Position numbers and translations under genes: made by a program
Notes under the pieces: generated by a model
Told to the model about the DNA's origin: nothing
Databases searched by the model: none
What the model saw: the letters and a program-made list of their open reading frames with translations, nothing else
Shown: positions 1 to 9,787 of the stretch, piece after piece
Numbering within the stretch: the stretch's first letter is position 1
Layout: each line of letters opens with the position of its first letter
DNA from: Conidiobolus incongruus B7586
Lineage: Eukaryota > Entomophthoromycota > Entomophthoromycetes > Entomophthorales > Conidiobolaceae
Length of the DNA: 30,001 nt
Direction: 5' to 3'
Assembly (NCBI GenBank): GCA_000697335.1
Contig: JNEM01016103.1
Coordinates: forward strand, 1 to 30,001

Positions 1-813
1 ATAATTATTATTGAATAAAACTTAAGAAATTAATAGGTTAGCTTGCAAAAATAAGTTAAAAAATTAAAATCATTTATATTTTTATTATTAACTTAATTAA
101 TTCTTAGTTAAATAAATATGAATTATCTTATTAATTAATTAATTTTATCTATTTAATATGTAATATATTTCAATGAAATATATTAACTCCTATTTATTAT
201 ATTAGAATTTAATATTTATCTAATATTAGTTATATATTTATAAATTTTAATTAAGAAAAATTAAAACTATATATATTTATTTATGTTTTTTTGATTTTCT
301 TAAGTATATAAATTATAGAATTAATTAATTTTCTATATTAAAAAAGTTTAATATTATTTTAAACTTTTTAACTATAGTTTTAAAACTTTTATATATTTAT
401 TATTAATCAGAAAATTTTATATTCTTTTAATTAATTTCAAATATATTTAATTAGATTAAAATTAAAGGATTTAAAAAGCTATTTTATAATTATTATTATA
501 CTATCTTTAAATTATTTAGTATTAGAAAATAAAATAGAATAAAAAGTATTATATATCTAGAAAATAATATCTGATTTGTTTAACCTATAATATTTAATAG
601 TTTTGAAATTTATTATTTGAAATAATTTAATATTACTTAATATTATTTTTTTATTAACTTTATAAAGATATTTTATATTTAAAAATAATATATATCCTTA
701 AATCATAATTAATTTGTTATTATATTTTTAAGTTAAATTATATACTGATAATGAAATAATTGTTTTTTTATAATATTCAACTCTTAATAAATATATTATA
801 CTAAATATTTATA

Positions 814-2388
814 CACTGACCCACAAAAGTGAGTCATAAAATCAAAAACACCTATATTTTTACTAATAACTTGATTAATATTTAATGAAATAAACTTAAA
901 TTAAATAATTAAAATCTATTATATTTATTAGTTATATATATCATTAAATGATAATATTTAGTTATTAATTGGTTAAAATATAAACCCTTAAATTTTACCT
1001 AAAGTAAGTTATAAATTTATAGGTTTTTAGTAATAAAAGAAATTAAAACTTAATATATCTACCTTTAACTTTTCTAACTTTTTTAAATTTATAAGGTATA
1101 AAATCAATTAACTTCTTATACTAAAAAAAGTTAATTTTGTTCTATACTTCATAACTATATTTTTAAAGTTGATTTAAATTTTTTACTAGGGGGAAAACTT
1201 TAATAGCTTTTTTTAACTAATCCCAAAGGTATTTAATTAGATTAAAGTTAAGAAATTAAAAAAACTATTTTATAACTGTTATCTTGTTATTTTTAAGCTA
1301 TTTAGTAGTAGAAACTATAATATAACAAAAGGTATTATCTTACTAGAAAATAACATCAGATTTATTTAACTTATATTATTCAATAGTTTTTTTAATTTAT
1401 TATTTAGAATACTGTAGTATATTTTAGTATTAATTCCCTTATTAACTTTATAAAGATACTTTATACTTAAAAACAACATATATCTTTAAATAATAATTAA
1501 CCTACTATTGTATTTTTAGGTAAAATTAACATAATAGTTATAAAGTAATTCTATATTTTTTTAAATATTTAATTTTTTTATTAAATTTACTAAAGTATAT
1601 TTTTGTTTCATTAAATTAAATAACCTTACTTTAATTAATTTTAATTTAATATTAATAATAATATTTAAATTCCTACTTAATTTTATAATAGGATTTCTTT
1701 AATTAAAAATGTTTTTTCTTAAAATATAAGTGATATCTATACTAATATAAAATATATATAATAGTATTAGTGCTAACTAATATTTTTGTATAATCTTATA
1801 ATTCTTATTATATTTCTATAGTAGTATTATATTTACTTATATTAATTAACCTACAAATATACTTTTTATTATATTCATTTATAATCTTAACACACTTAAG
1901 TTTAAGTTTAAATGTTTTTTTATTGTTATTTTTAACAACTTTAACTATAGTAGATTAACTAACACTAGTAATTCTAGTAATATTATAAGTTGATTTACTT
2001 TTTTTATAATGTTGATTAATATACAAATGGATTTTTTTAAAGAGAGATTTAAATATAATGATATTAATAAAAAAAATTTAGTATATCTATAAAATATTAT
2101 ATAAAATAATAGCAAAGAGAGAAAAAAGATATAGTTATATATTTTTAAATATATCCTTTTATCTCAAAAACCTATAAATTTATAACTCACCTTGGTTAAA
2201 TATTAAAGGTTAATATTTTTGCTAATAGTTTACTAAATATATCTAAATATATTTATTTATTATTAAATAATATACCTTAATTATATATTATAGTTTTAAA
2301 TAATCTAATATATACAATTATTTTAGTTATTAATTAAAATATATATATATATATATTAGATTTTATAACTCACTTTTATAGGTTAGTA
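814..2388 (-). mobile_element. Inner Tc1-type (DD34E) DNA transposon copy (B) with IR/DR ends
   Basis: A 1575-bp element bounded by TA at 812-813 and 2389-2390. The left end begins CACTGACCCACAAAAGTGAG and the right end, read inward, is the same with C-to-T and G-to-A changes. The inverted repeats are about 215-223 bp (814-1028 and 2166-2388). Each holds two copies of a 17-bp motif close to AAAGTGAGTCATAAAAT, the outer ones at 826-842 and 2360-2376, the inner ones at 1001-1017 and 2177-2193. This is the IR/DR layout known from Sleeping Beauty-like Tc1 elements. The interior carries a full-length but decayed transposase on the minus strand. It is inserted in another copy of its own family, so it is the younger of the two. 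Confidence 0.85.
1020..2100 (-). pseudogene. Decayed Tc1/mariner DD34E transposase
   Basis: Reading the minus strand, about 360 codons follow the Tc1 transposase plan, with many stops. Near 1930-2030 there is a helix-turn-helix, TYNITRITSVS then STIVKVVKN. Near 1560-1640 lies the region before the first catalytic Asp (RLFNLMKQKYT); that Asp itself is unreadable. At 1320-1420 GINTKIYYSILNNKL and DVIF lead to the second catalytic Asp (codon 1337-1339, followed by Asn). The third-catalytic region is at about 1205-1245 (LNFNLIKYLWD), where family members read SPDLNPIEhlWd. Exactly 34 codons separate the second Asp from the Lys codon (1232-1234) at the catalytic Glu position; AAA is one G-to-A change from GAA. 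Stops such as TAG and TAA sit where the family has Gln or Trp. It is dead and can only be a fossil. Confidence 0.8.
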
Positions 2389-2390
2389 TA

Positions 2391-2505
2391 TTAGTAATTT
2401 TAATAATCTTATAAGTTAATTTATATTTAAGTGAAATTTTTTTAAGAAAAGATTAAAAAAATAATGATATTAATAATAATAACTTAAGATAATAATTAAA
2501 AGATA
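2391..2505 (-). pseudogene. Transposase N-terminal fragment of the outer Tc1 copy
   Basis: The minus strand reads SLKYKLTYKIIKITN, which matches the start of the helix-turn-helix of the inner copy (SKSTYNITRITSVS near 1960-2030). Direct nucleotide similarity to 1966-2080 is easy to see by eye, including the shared ATAATGATATTAATAA stretch. It ends abruptly at the TA where the inner element was inserted. Confidence 0.6.
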
Positions 2506-2790
2506 TTTATATATATAATAAAAAATATGATATAAGTAATTTTTATTTTTTATACTTTTTTAACTTATAAACTAATAAATTTAACTTATTTGAATTTGAA
2601 TTTAAGCTTTGATATATTAGCCAATCATAAATTAATTATAATTAAATATTTTTTATTATAATCAAATAATATACCTTAATTATATACCTGAGTTTATATT
2701 AATCTATTTAAGAATCATATAGGTTATAAGGAATATACAAGTGAGATTTATTTTATGACTCATTTTTGTAAATTAATAGATATATAATTC

Positions 2791-4429
2791 AGAACAATAT
2801 ATTTTCATATTTAATTTTTATATATTCTATTATTTGATATTAATTATATATTTAAAAAATCATAAATTAAAGAATTTCTATTTTTTTTAAATTTAATATA
2901 ATATTTGTTTAGTTTTTATATTTTTATATCATAGAGACTTTTCTTATCTTTATATATTATATGTTTAAAAATAATTAAAATCAAAAAATATTTAATGCTA
3001 AAATTTTCATGAAGCTTTATTTTTATTATAATAATAATTTATTTATAACCAAAATAATATTTAAGTATATAAAATAAGATAAACCTAAAGATCCATGTCA
3101 TAATAAATTTTATCAAACCATAGAAATTTTTAATTTTTATATTTTGAATAATAATATATTATATAGTCTAATAAATAATTAATATTATAACAAGTATATA
3201 TAATTAAATTCATTCCTAGTATAATAATTAAAATGTAGCTTGATATTATATATAATTTTTTCAACTTATATATAGTAATTAAGAAATGAAGTTTTTATTA
3301 ATATAAATAATGAAAATTTAAGAGAATAATATTTATTATATTAAGTTCAGAATAAATATATAGGAGTATATTATTTGGCAAAAAAAGTTGCACCTTGATA
3401 CTAATTAATTATTGTCAATAATAATTTCTATATATTATATTTTGGATCTATATCGAAAATTTTTAAAGCAATTCAATTCTAGTTATTAGGTTTAAAATCA
3501 CATTTTTATTTAGTAATAAAAGCTTTTTAGCTCAATTATTATCGTATATTATTATAATATTTAAATAATATTATGAATATATATATAATTAATAGATTTA
3601 GTTCAAATCAAAAATAATCATAACTTAATATTTAACTTTTATATGCATTGACCAAATACGATAATTTATTAATAAATCAAAGAAAAAAGAATTATTGAAA
3701 AAATTAGGTATTGAATTATAGTTTAATATACCTTTATAATATTTTACAATATATTTAAATATTTCAGGGTTTATATATGTACTTAAGTAAGTATAATTAA
3801 GGCACTACCTTTTTTTGAATAGAGCCAAATATTATTAAGGGTAAATTTTTAGTTTCAATTAATTATATGTCTTAATACAACTTACGGATATATATATATT
3901 AAAATATTTATTTAGTAATAATTATTACTTGATTTTTAACTTTTAGTTGTAGTATTATATTATGATTAATAATCTTACAATAAGTTATAATATCTGATAA
4001 TCTCTGATATAAATATTTATATATATTTTAATATTCATTTTACTAGTTTTATAAGGATAATTAAAAATAATTCAATTTCTTAATTATCAAATCAATTTTA
4101 ATATTTAAAAAATGATAATTTGAAAAATGTATTAAAACTTAATCTCTAAATATTTTCATTTATTATATATATGTATATATATATAATATAGAAATAAAAA
4201 ACATTATTATAATATTAAAAAAAATTTAATACTGTTAAATTTTAATCAATTTTAAGTTAATCAATATTATTAATTATTTAATATTAATAATATGAAAAAT
4301 TTATATTAAAGAATAATAATAATGATAATAATAAAATTATATCAAATTCAATAACCATATTAAATATAAATATAATTATATAGTTAATATAAAATACTAT
4401 ATAAGTTAATGAACTCAATATAATAAGAC
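2791..4429. other. AT-rich intergenic stretch
   Basis: No coding signal in any frame and very few G or C bases. It contains a possible MITE (3371-3836) and a short AT dinucleotide run near 4165-4185. I see no tRNA or other RNA gene. It ends at the stop codon of the minus-strand prion-like gene. Confidence 0.6.
3371..3836. mobile_element. Possible MITE with diverged terminal inverted repeats
   Basis: A left arm at 3371-3405 (TTATTTGGC, a run of seven A, then GCACCTTGATAC) resembles the reverse complement of a right arm at 3791-3836 (ATATTTGGC, a spacer of 6-7 bases, seven A, then GTGCCTTAATTATAC). TA dinucleotides lie at both outer edges. The 466-bp interior has no coding sense. The match is imperfect and lies in AT-rich DNA, so chance similarity is possible. 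Its ends do not match those of the Tc1 elements at the window start. Confidence 0.3.
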
Positions 4430-6016
4430 TTAATTATTCTTAAAATTCAATCCCAAATTACCCAACTGCTGCTGAGCCTTATTCTTTTCCTCAGTGCCCT
4501 GCTGAGCGAGCTGACTATTGTTCAAAGCTTTGCCCAAACCTTCTTGGACAGCACCCTTCAGAAACCCAATGCCAGTGGAGACAAGATCCGGCTTGTTTCC
4601 AGATTGATTGTTGTTACTTTGGCTATTGGATGAGGTGTTGTAATTGCCAGATTGGGAGCTGGAGTAATTGTTGTTAGAGCCAGTTTGGTTGTCGTAAGTG
4701 TCGCTGGAGTTAGAAGAGTAGTTATTGTTTGAGCTAGTTTGATTATTGTTATTATATGTATTAGACGAGGAATTGTAATTGGTAGATTGAGAGCCAGAGT
4801 AACCGCTATTTTGGTTATTGTAAGAATTATTGGATGAATTATTGGATGAATTATTATTGTTTGAAGAGTAGTTATTGCTGGAGATATTTTGGCTGTTGCT
4901 AATAGTATTTGAGAAGGAATTGTAGTTAGAGGATTGAGAACTGGAATAGTTATTATTTGAGTTCTTCTGATTACCATATGTATTGGGGGATGGATTGTAG
5001 TTGGAGGACTGGGAGCTAGAGTAGTTATTACTAGAGCTTTGATTACCATAAGTGTTGGAAGATGTGTTATAGTTAGAAGACTGAGTATTGGAGTAGCTAT
5101 TGTTGAAGCTATTTTGATTATCATTGTTATAAGAGTTATGAGCCTTGGACTGAGAGGAAGAGTAACTATCTTCATTCTTGGATTGATTGGAATTGTACGT
5201 ATTAGATGAGTTGTTTTGCTTATTGGAATGAGGGCCAGGGTGTTCAGTCTTATAGCTGGATTGGCTATTTCCATATCCAGAGCTATATTCATCATCATTG
5301 GATTCAGAGTTCTTAGATATTTGATGACTACTGGAGCTGGACTTGTGGCTTCCATGAGTATTAGATGGGCGATTTTGGGAACTGGAGTAATTTGAACCAT
5401 ATTCAGTGCTCCCTTCGCAATCATAATCATTTCTTGAATTTTCAGAGCTACTAAATTTGTTGTTCTCGTATTCAGACTCCTTGTGAGTATTAGATGAAGT
5501 CTTAGAGTTACCATGACTTGAGTAGCTATGACTGCTATTGGAGTCATAGTTTGTTTTATTAGAGCTACTGGATCCCAAGTTGAGATTGAAAGTAGAATTA
5601 GTCAAGTTATCTACATCATTATCGTCATTTCTGGGATTCTTTGATCCAAAATTACCGCTTGAAGAGCTATTAGGATGATGAGAATCTCCAGAAGATTGAT
5701 TGTAACCGGATTGACTGTTGTTATAAGAAGAGTTAGAGGAAAAGGTGTTTCTGAAACCTTCATTATTGTAGTCATTTTTGGAGGACTTTGATCCATAGTT
5801 TCCACTTGATGTGTTCTTGGAGTAATGAGTAGAACCTCCAGTAGACTGATTATAATTGGATTGGTTAGTGTTATAGGAAGGGTTAGAGGTGTGTGTGCTC
5901 CCAGAGTCTTCATTATGATAGTTGGAAGTGCGTCCACTATCATTGTTGTAAGTGGATTGATTGGAGTATTGGTTTTGAGATTGATTGTTATTGTAGTTTG
6001 AATTGTAGGTGCTCAT
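4430..6016 (-). CDS. S/N/Y/Q-rich prion-like protein with CsbD-like tail
   Basis: A 528-residue single-exon protein. Residues 1 to about 472 are almost entirely Ser, Asn, Tyr, Gln, Gly and Thr. Two copies of a unit of about 40 residues lie at about 46-87 and 97-136. A tandem array at about 310-470 has the consensus NNYSSSQSSNYNxSSNTYGN. The last 56 residues (473-528) differ: FLKGAVQEGLGKALNNSQL followed by QQGTEEKNKAQQQLG, which resembles the CsbD-like / fungal cruciform-DNA-recognition family motif (KGxxxExxGK..gn..l...G..e...G). There is no signal peptide or membrane segment. The low-complexity body suggests a self-assembling, intracellular, perhaps stress-related protein; that role is inferred. 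The gene is a GC-richer island between extremely AT-rich flanks. A TATA-like box lies upstream at 6083-6090. The frame is clean over 1.6 kb, so I take it as a real gene. Confidence 0.85.
   Translation of the reverse strand: MSTYNSNYNNNQSQNQYSNQSTYNNDSGRTSNYHNEDSGSTHTSNPSYNTNQSNYNQSTGGSTHYSKNTSSGNYGSKSSKNDYNNEGFRNTFSSNSSYNNSQSGYNQSSGDSHHPNSSSSGNFGSKNPRNDDNDVDNLTNSTFNLNLGSSSSNKTNYDSNSSHSYSSHGNSKTSSNTHKESEYENNKFSSSENSRNDYDCEGSTEYGSNYSSSQNRPSNTHGSHKSSSSSHQISKNSESNDDEYSSGYGNSQSSYKTEHPGPHSNKQNNSSNTYNSNQSKNEDSYSSSQSKAHNSYNNDNQNSFNNSYSNTQSSNYNTSSNTYGNQSSSNNYSSSQSSNYNPSPNTYGNQKNSNNNYSSSQSSNYNSFSNTISNSQNISSNNYSSNNNNSSNNSSNNSYNNQNSGYSGSQSTNYNSSSNTYNNNNQTSSNNNYSSNSSDTYDNQTGSNNNYSSSQSGNYNTSSNSQSNNNQSGNKPDLVSTGIGFLKGAVQEGLGKALNNSQLAQQGTEEKNKAQQQLGNLGLNFKNN
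4600..5090 (-). repeat. Degenerate coding tandem repeat, period about 23 residues
   Basis: Within the prion-like protein, units close to SSNNYSSSQSSNYNxSSNTY recur about seven times. Units differ by substitutions and by extra Asn or Ser codons. This suggests growth by unequal exchange followed by drift, so unit number may vary between strains. Confidence 0.7.
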
Positions 6017-6082
6017 TGTGTTAATATTTTCTTAAATTTATTAAATATTTTTTATTTCAAGATTCTAAGGATTGAATATGTG

Positions 6083-6090
6083 TATTTATA
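6083..6090 (-). promoter_or_regulatory. TATA-like box of the prion-like gene
   Basis: TATAAATA on the minus strand, about 70 bp upstream of the start codon at 6016. The spacing is plausible for a TATA element, but the DNA is AT-rich. Confidence 0.35.
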
Positions 6091-6336
6091 GTATGACTCG
6101 TTTTAAATTGTGTAAACTAATATAACACGCATGTATATAATTGGGCATTTTATTGGATTACTTATGAATGCTCAAATAATACTTGAAATAAACTTAGTCA
6201 TGAATCATCCAATTGTGACTGATAAATAATAAAACCGCTTTCTTATGACTAATATTACATTACCTGAAGACTATCCTGTAAAAAATGAACTAATTTATTT
6301 CCGAATTCTAATTTTTACTTAATTCATCTTTTGTCA

Positions 6337-6417
6337 TGCGCAATAATCTGAAGAATTGGTAAATTTAGTCAATTTTATTCTTCATAAATAAAACAAGTAC
6401 AATCTTTTTATTGCGCA
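6337..6417. repeat. Perfect 10-bp inverted pair TGCGCAATAA / TTATTGCGCA
   Basis: The two arms are exact reverse complements separated by 61 bp, about 320 bp upstream of the prion-like gene. Each arm contains ATTGCGCA, close to a C/EBP-type bZIP site, so paired transcription-factor sites are possible. Function is inferred only. Confidence 0.35.
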
Positions 6418-9400
6418 GAATTCCATATGTTGTTTGATTCAGTATAGACGTGTCACATTTTACATATTCAGCACTTGTTAAGAAATTCTAGATTTTTAAA
6501 GGAAGTAAAAAGTGAAACTTAAAAAATACTTAATTAGTTATATATTGCCAAATCGAAAAAATATTAAGTTTATATCAATTTAAATCAAAACTTTACTAGA
6601 AATAATCCATATAAAAAGATTGATATATACTTTAATGGCAATATCTATCATATGACGACCAGGAATATATTTAAGAATGTGTAATACACTATCTCGTATT
6701 TAACCTTTAAATTAGAATAGTTTTTAAATATTAAATTTGTTTTTACAATAGATTATTATTTAATGTAATTGAAGAAATCAAAAAATAGCAATCTATAGGA
6801 CTTATACAAAATACAAAGAATATGCTTGATTGCCTCTATAATGTTATTTATGAAGAACTTATAAATCACCTATTGGACTAATAATGAATATACTCATTTT
6901 TAGGCTAATTTAACTGAATGATCCATTTTTCTAACAAGTAATTAGTCCTAAATTGTTAATTTTCAAAATTTATTCATAATTAATAGTGATTATTTTTCAA
7001 ACATTCATAATTAGATATCGGAATAGCTCGTTGGATATATATATATATATAAGAGTATCATTAATGGATATTTTGGTGGATTTGAATTTATAAAGGTTAA
7101 TATACACTTTTCAGTAAGTTTTGGGAACGTTGAAAAATACAAGATAATTATATGAGTTACAAATTAGTCAATAAAATACAAATATAACAGATGATAGATA
7201 ATTATGTATATATTAAATTATAAACATTTATAGTATATTATTCTCAAATTAGTGAGATTATTTTGGTAGATATCAATATTTCAAGTTAATATTAAATAGA
7301 ATCATATTTAGTAGACTTTAGTTTCAATACACTGTTTACAGTTTAATTAAAAATTATATGTAATTTTATAATTAATATCAAGATTAATGTGATTAAATTA
7401 TCAATATATTCTGTGTTTGATTTATATCTTAAATAAAATTAATTTCCTTGTATTACCAATTTTTTCGCTATTAAATAACCGAATAATATTTTATATATTA
7501 AACATAGAATATAATATGTATAGGTATAAATTAATTAAAATAGCATAATAATGATTCATAACAAAAATATATGAAACGGGTTCAATTTTCTTCCTTTATT
7601 TATCTTCATCCGATTATTTTAAAAATGACTTATTTTGAAATTTTTATAACACCATTTTTCATTCAAACCTAATTAAAATGTTGTAACGAATGTAATATTT
7701 CTTTCAAATATTGAATATATTGTAGTATTTTAGTTTAGTGCTAATCTTAAAATAATAATAATCTATATATATATATATATATATATAGCTTTTTACCAAT
7801 TTCACATTTATAGGTAATTACAAAAGTAACATTAATAAATTAGCTCAATATTCACAAAAATTAAATTTTTTGAACACGGATTTAATTTGTCCAATATTTT
7901 AATTTACCATATAATGATGAATTCAATAAATTTATAATAAAATATTATACAATGTATGATAAATAATATTATGCAGTTTGTCAATATTATTGATTTTTTA
8001 TAGTATCAAATTATCATAATATTGTATTTAATTATTTTTAACCAAACATTTTGTTGACTGGATGATATTTTCAAGAGTTATTGGTCTATTATGTATTTGA
8101 GTTTCTAATATAACATGTTTTAATGATTTTATTTCTTTTGAAACTTGAATATTTAAAAATTGATTTGGATTAAATCTCTTATATTATCAACTTATATTAT
8201 TAAACAGAAAACATTGTATTGTTTCAATAATATAGACATTTCGCTAAAAAATCTTTGAATTTATAAATGTTAATATTATAAGTATTAGAAAATTAATAGT
8301 GACTGTGTGAGAATAATGTTGTCCAATATATCAATTGAGTAAAGTTGAGACTGGGAGTGGATCAAACCTTTAAATTACAGAAAATTTTGGTAATTAAATA
8401 GTCTTAAACTACCTCAATTTTTAATATATAATTATTAATTTTCATATTCCAAATGATAATCACAATCAAATATAAATTAATTAACATGTAAAGAATTTTT
8501 TTGTATATTCTGCATTATTAGTATTAAAATCAAATATTAATCATTAAAATGTTAAAATTTGGTTTATTTTATACTATGAAAAAGCATCGGTTAGTAAATC
8601 AAAATAGCTTAGATTTCAATTTTATAAGGTTATTTGTGAAAAATTTAAAAAATTAACCAAATGTAATAATAAATATATTCAATATATATATTGACCATTA
8701 TTGTATTTTTGAATTGTAGCTTATGATGTATATTTAATTTTGATCGAACAAATTTAAAATTCAAATATAGCTTTTGTTCATAAATTTATCATCAAATACT
8801 TGGAAATTTTAATATTTAAAAGTTTTGGTATCAATTGGTAAATACATGCAATTTTTATGTTAAAATATTTAAATTGGTGATTTGTTTGAAAAATTCAATT
8901 AATTGGTAAAGTATCTATGGAGTATTGAACAAAAGATTATTTAATATTATAACATAAAAAACATATACTTCAGCTATCAATAGTATTATTTACACATTAT
9001 TTTAAGGTTTGTTTTAATGACATTAAAATTTCTATTATTCCTTAATTCAATTAATTTTGGTTATTACTATTGAAACAAAAATGACTCACTCAGAATTTAT
9101 ATTCAAAAATTGTAAAGTGAGATATTTTAGTGATTACACAGTAAAAGCATTATACACTAGTGATATCCTGTAACTTGAGCACCTTAGAATTATTTGGCGT
9201 TCATCGACTAAGTTATCATATTTTAGTGGAATGGTATATTTTACTAAATTATTAGTTTTATTACCGAAAAATTATAAAGTACTGAGTAAATGACAACTCT
9301 AGATCATTATGTTCAAAAAATGATGAGGAAAAATAATGATACATAATCATGTAGCACCTAGATCGAATATGCAAGCGTAGAGAGGTTATAATCTATATTA

Positions 9401-9690
9401 GATAAGAGGCTCAACTCTAAGAATTTCCACTATTATAAATTACTATTCAAAATTAACCAACAGAAAAATCTCAGGTAATTAATTATTTTGATAATTACCC
9501 AATCACACTCAATAGAAACACCTGATATATTAATTGCAAATAAACATTGAAAATTCCAAATATTCAAGCAAGAGTTCCTCGCAACTAATTTAGTTCAACC
9601 TTTAAATTATTCAACTCCCATAAATTCCATTACTTAATTTAGTATCCAAGCTCATTTTCAATCACTCTTCAGAGCTCTCCTAGTCAATCC

Positions 9691-9700
9691 TATATATAAA
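9691..9700 (+). promoter_or_regulatory. TATA-like box of the RGS membrane protein gene
   Basis: TATATATAAA lies 88 bp upstream of the ATG at 9788, a normal position for a TATA element given a short leader. The local AT content lowers the weight of this call. Confidence 0.35.
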
Positions 9701-9787
9701 CAAATACGGAATATATTAAATCACAAAGATACTATTTTTCATTGTAGTTTATTTATTCAATTGGCTTGAATTGTTAATAAATTGATA

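Larger units (their letters stand above)
36..2778 (-). mobile_element. Outer Tc1-type DNA transposon copy (A), split by a second copy
   Basis: Two blocks, about 36-811 and 2391-2778, match the inner element (814-2388) in the same order and direction, and together look like one older Tc1 copy. The left block aligns with inner positions about 814-1605: a left end near TA at 34-35, then the DDE part of a transposase read on the minus strand. The right block aligns with the helix-turn-helix start of the transposase (2391-2500) and the right inverted repeat (about 2550-2778). About 360 bp matching inner positions 1605-1963 is absent, so A either carried an internal deletion or its two parts derive from different copies. 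It is more AT-rich and more decayed than the inner copy and has no usable reading frame. The outer right boundary is fuzzy, and no clear TA is seen there. Confidence 0.65.
6017..9690. other. Long AT-rich intergenic stretch
   Basis: No coding frames. It holds dinucleotide AT runs near 7039-7052 and 7767-7787, and an exact 10-bp inverted pair TGCGCAATAA (6337-6346) / TTATTGCGCA (6408-6417). I find no RNA gene. Base composition becomes slightly less extreme from about 9160 towards the RGS gene, probably its upstream region. Confidence 0.55.

Noticed and set aside
1-4429. Mitochondrial DNA or a centromere as an explanation for the extreme AT content
   Set aside because: Tc1 elements with TA duplications explain the first 2.8 kb, and similar AT-rich spacers occur between nuclear genes throughout the window.
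4558-5943. Two long frames (329 and 110 codons) on the same strand inside the prion-like gene
   Set aside because: They are other-frame shadows of Ser/Asn/Tyr codon repeats; their composition (Thr/Ile/Met/Leu-rich) is what the repetitive codons give when shifted.
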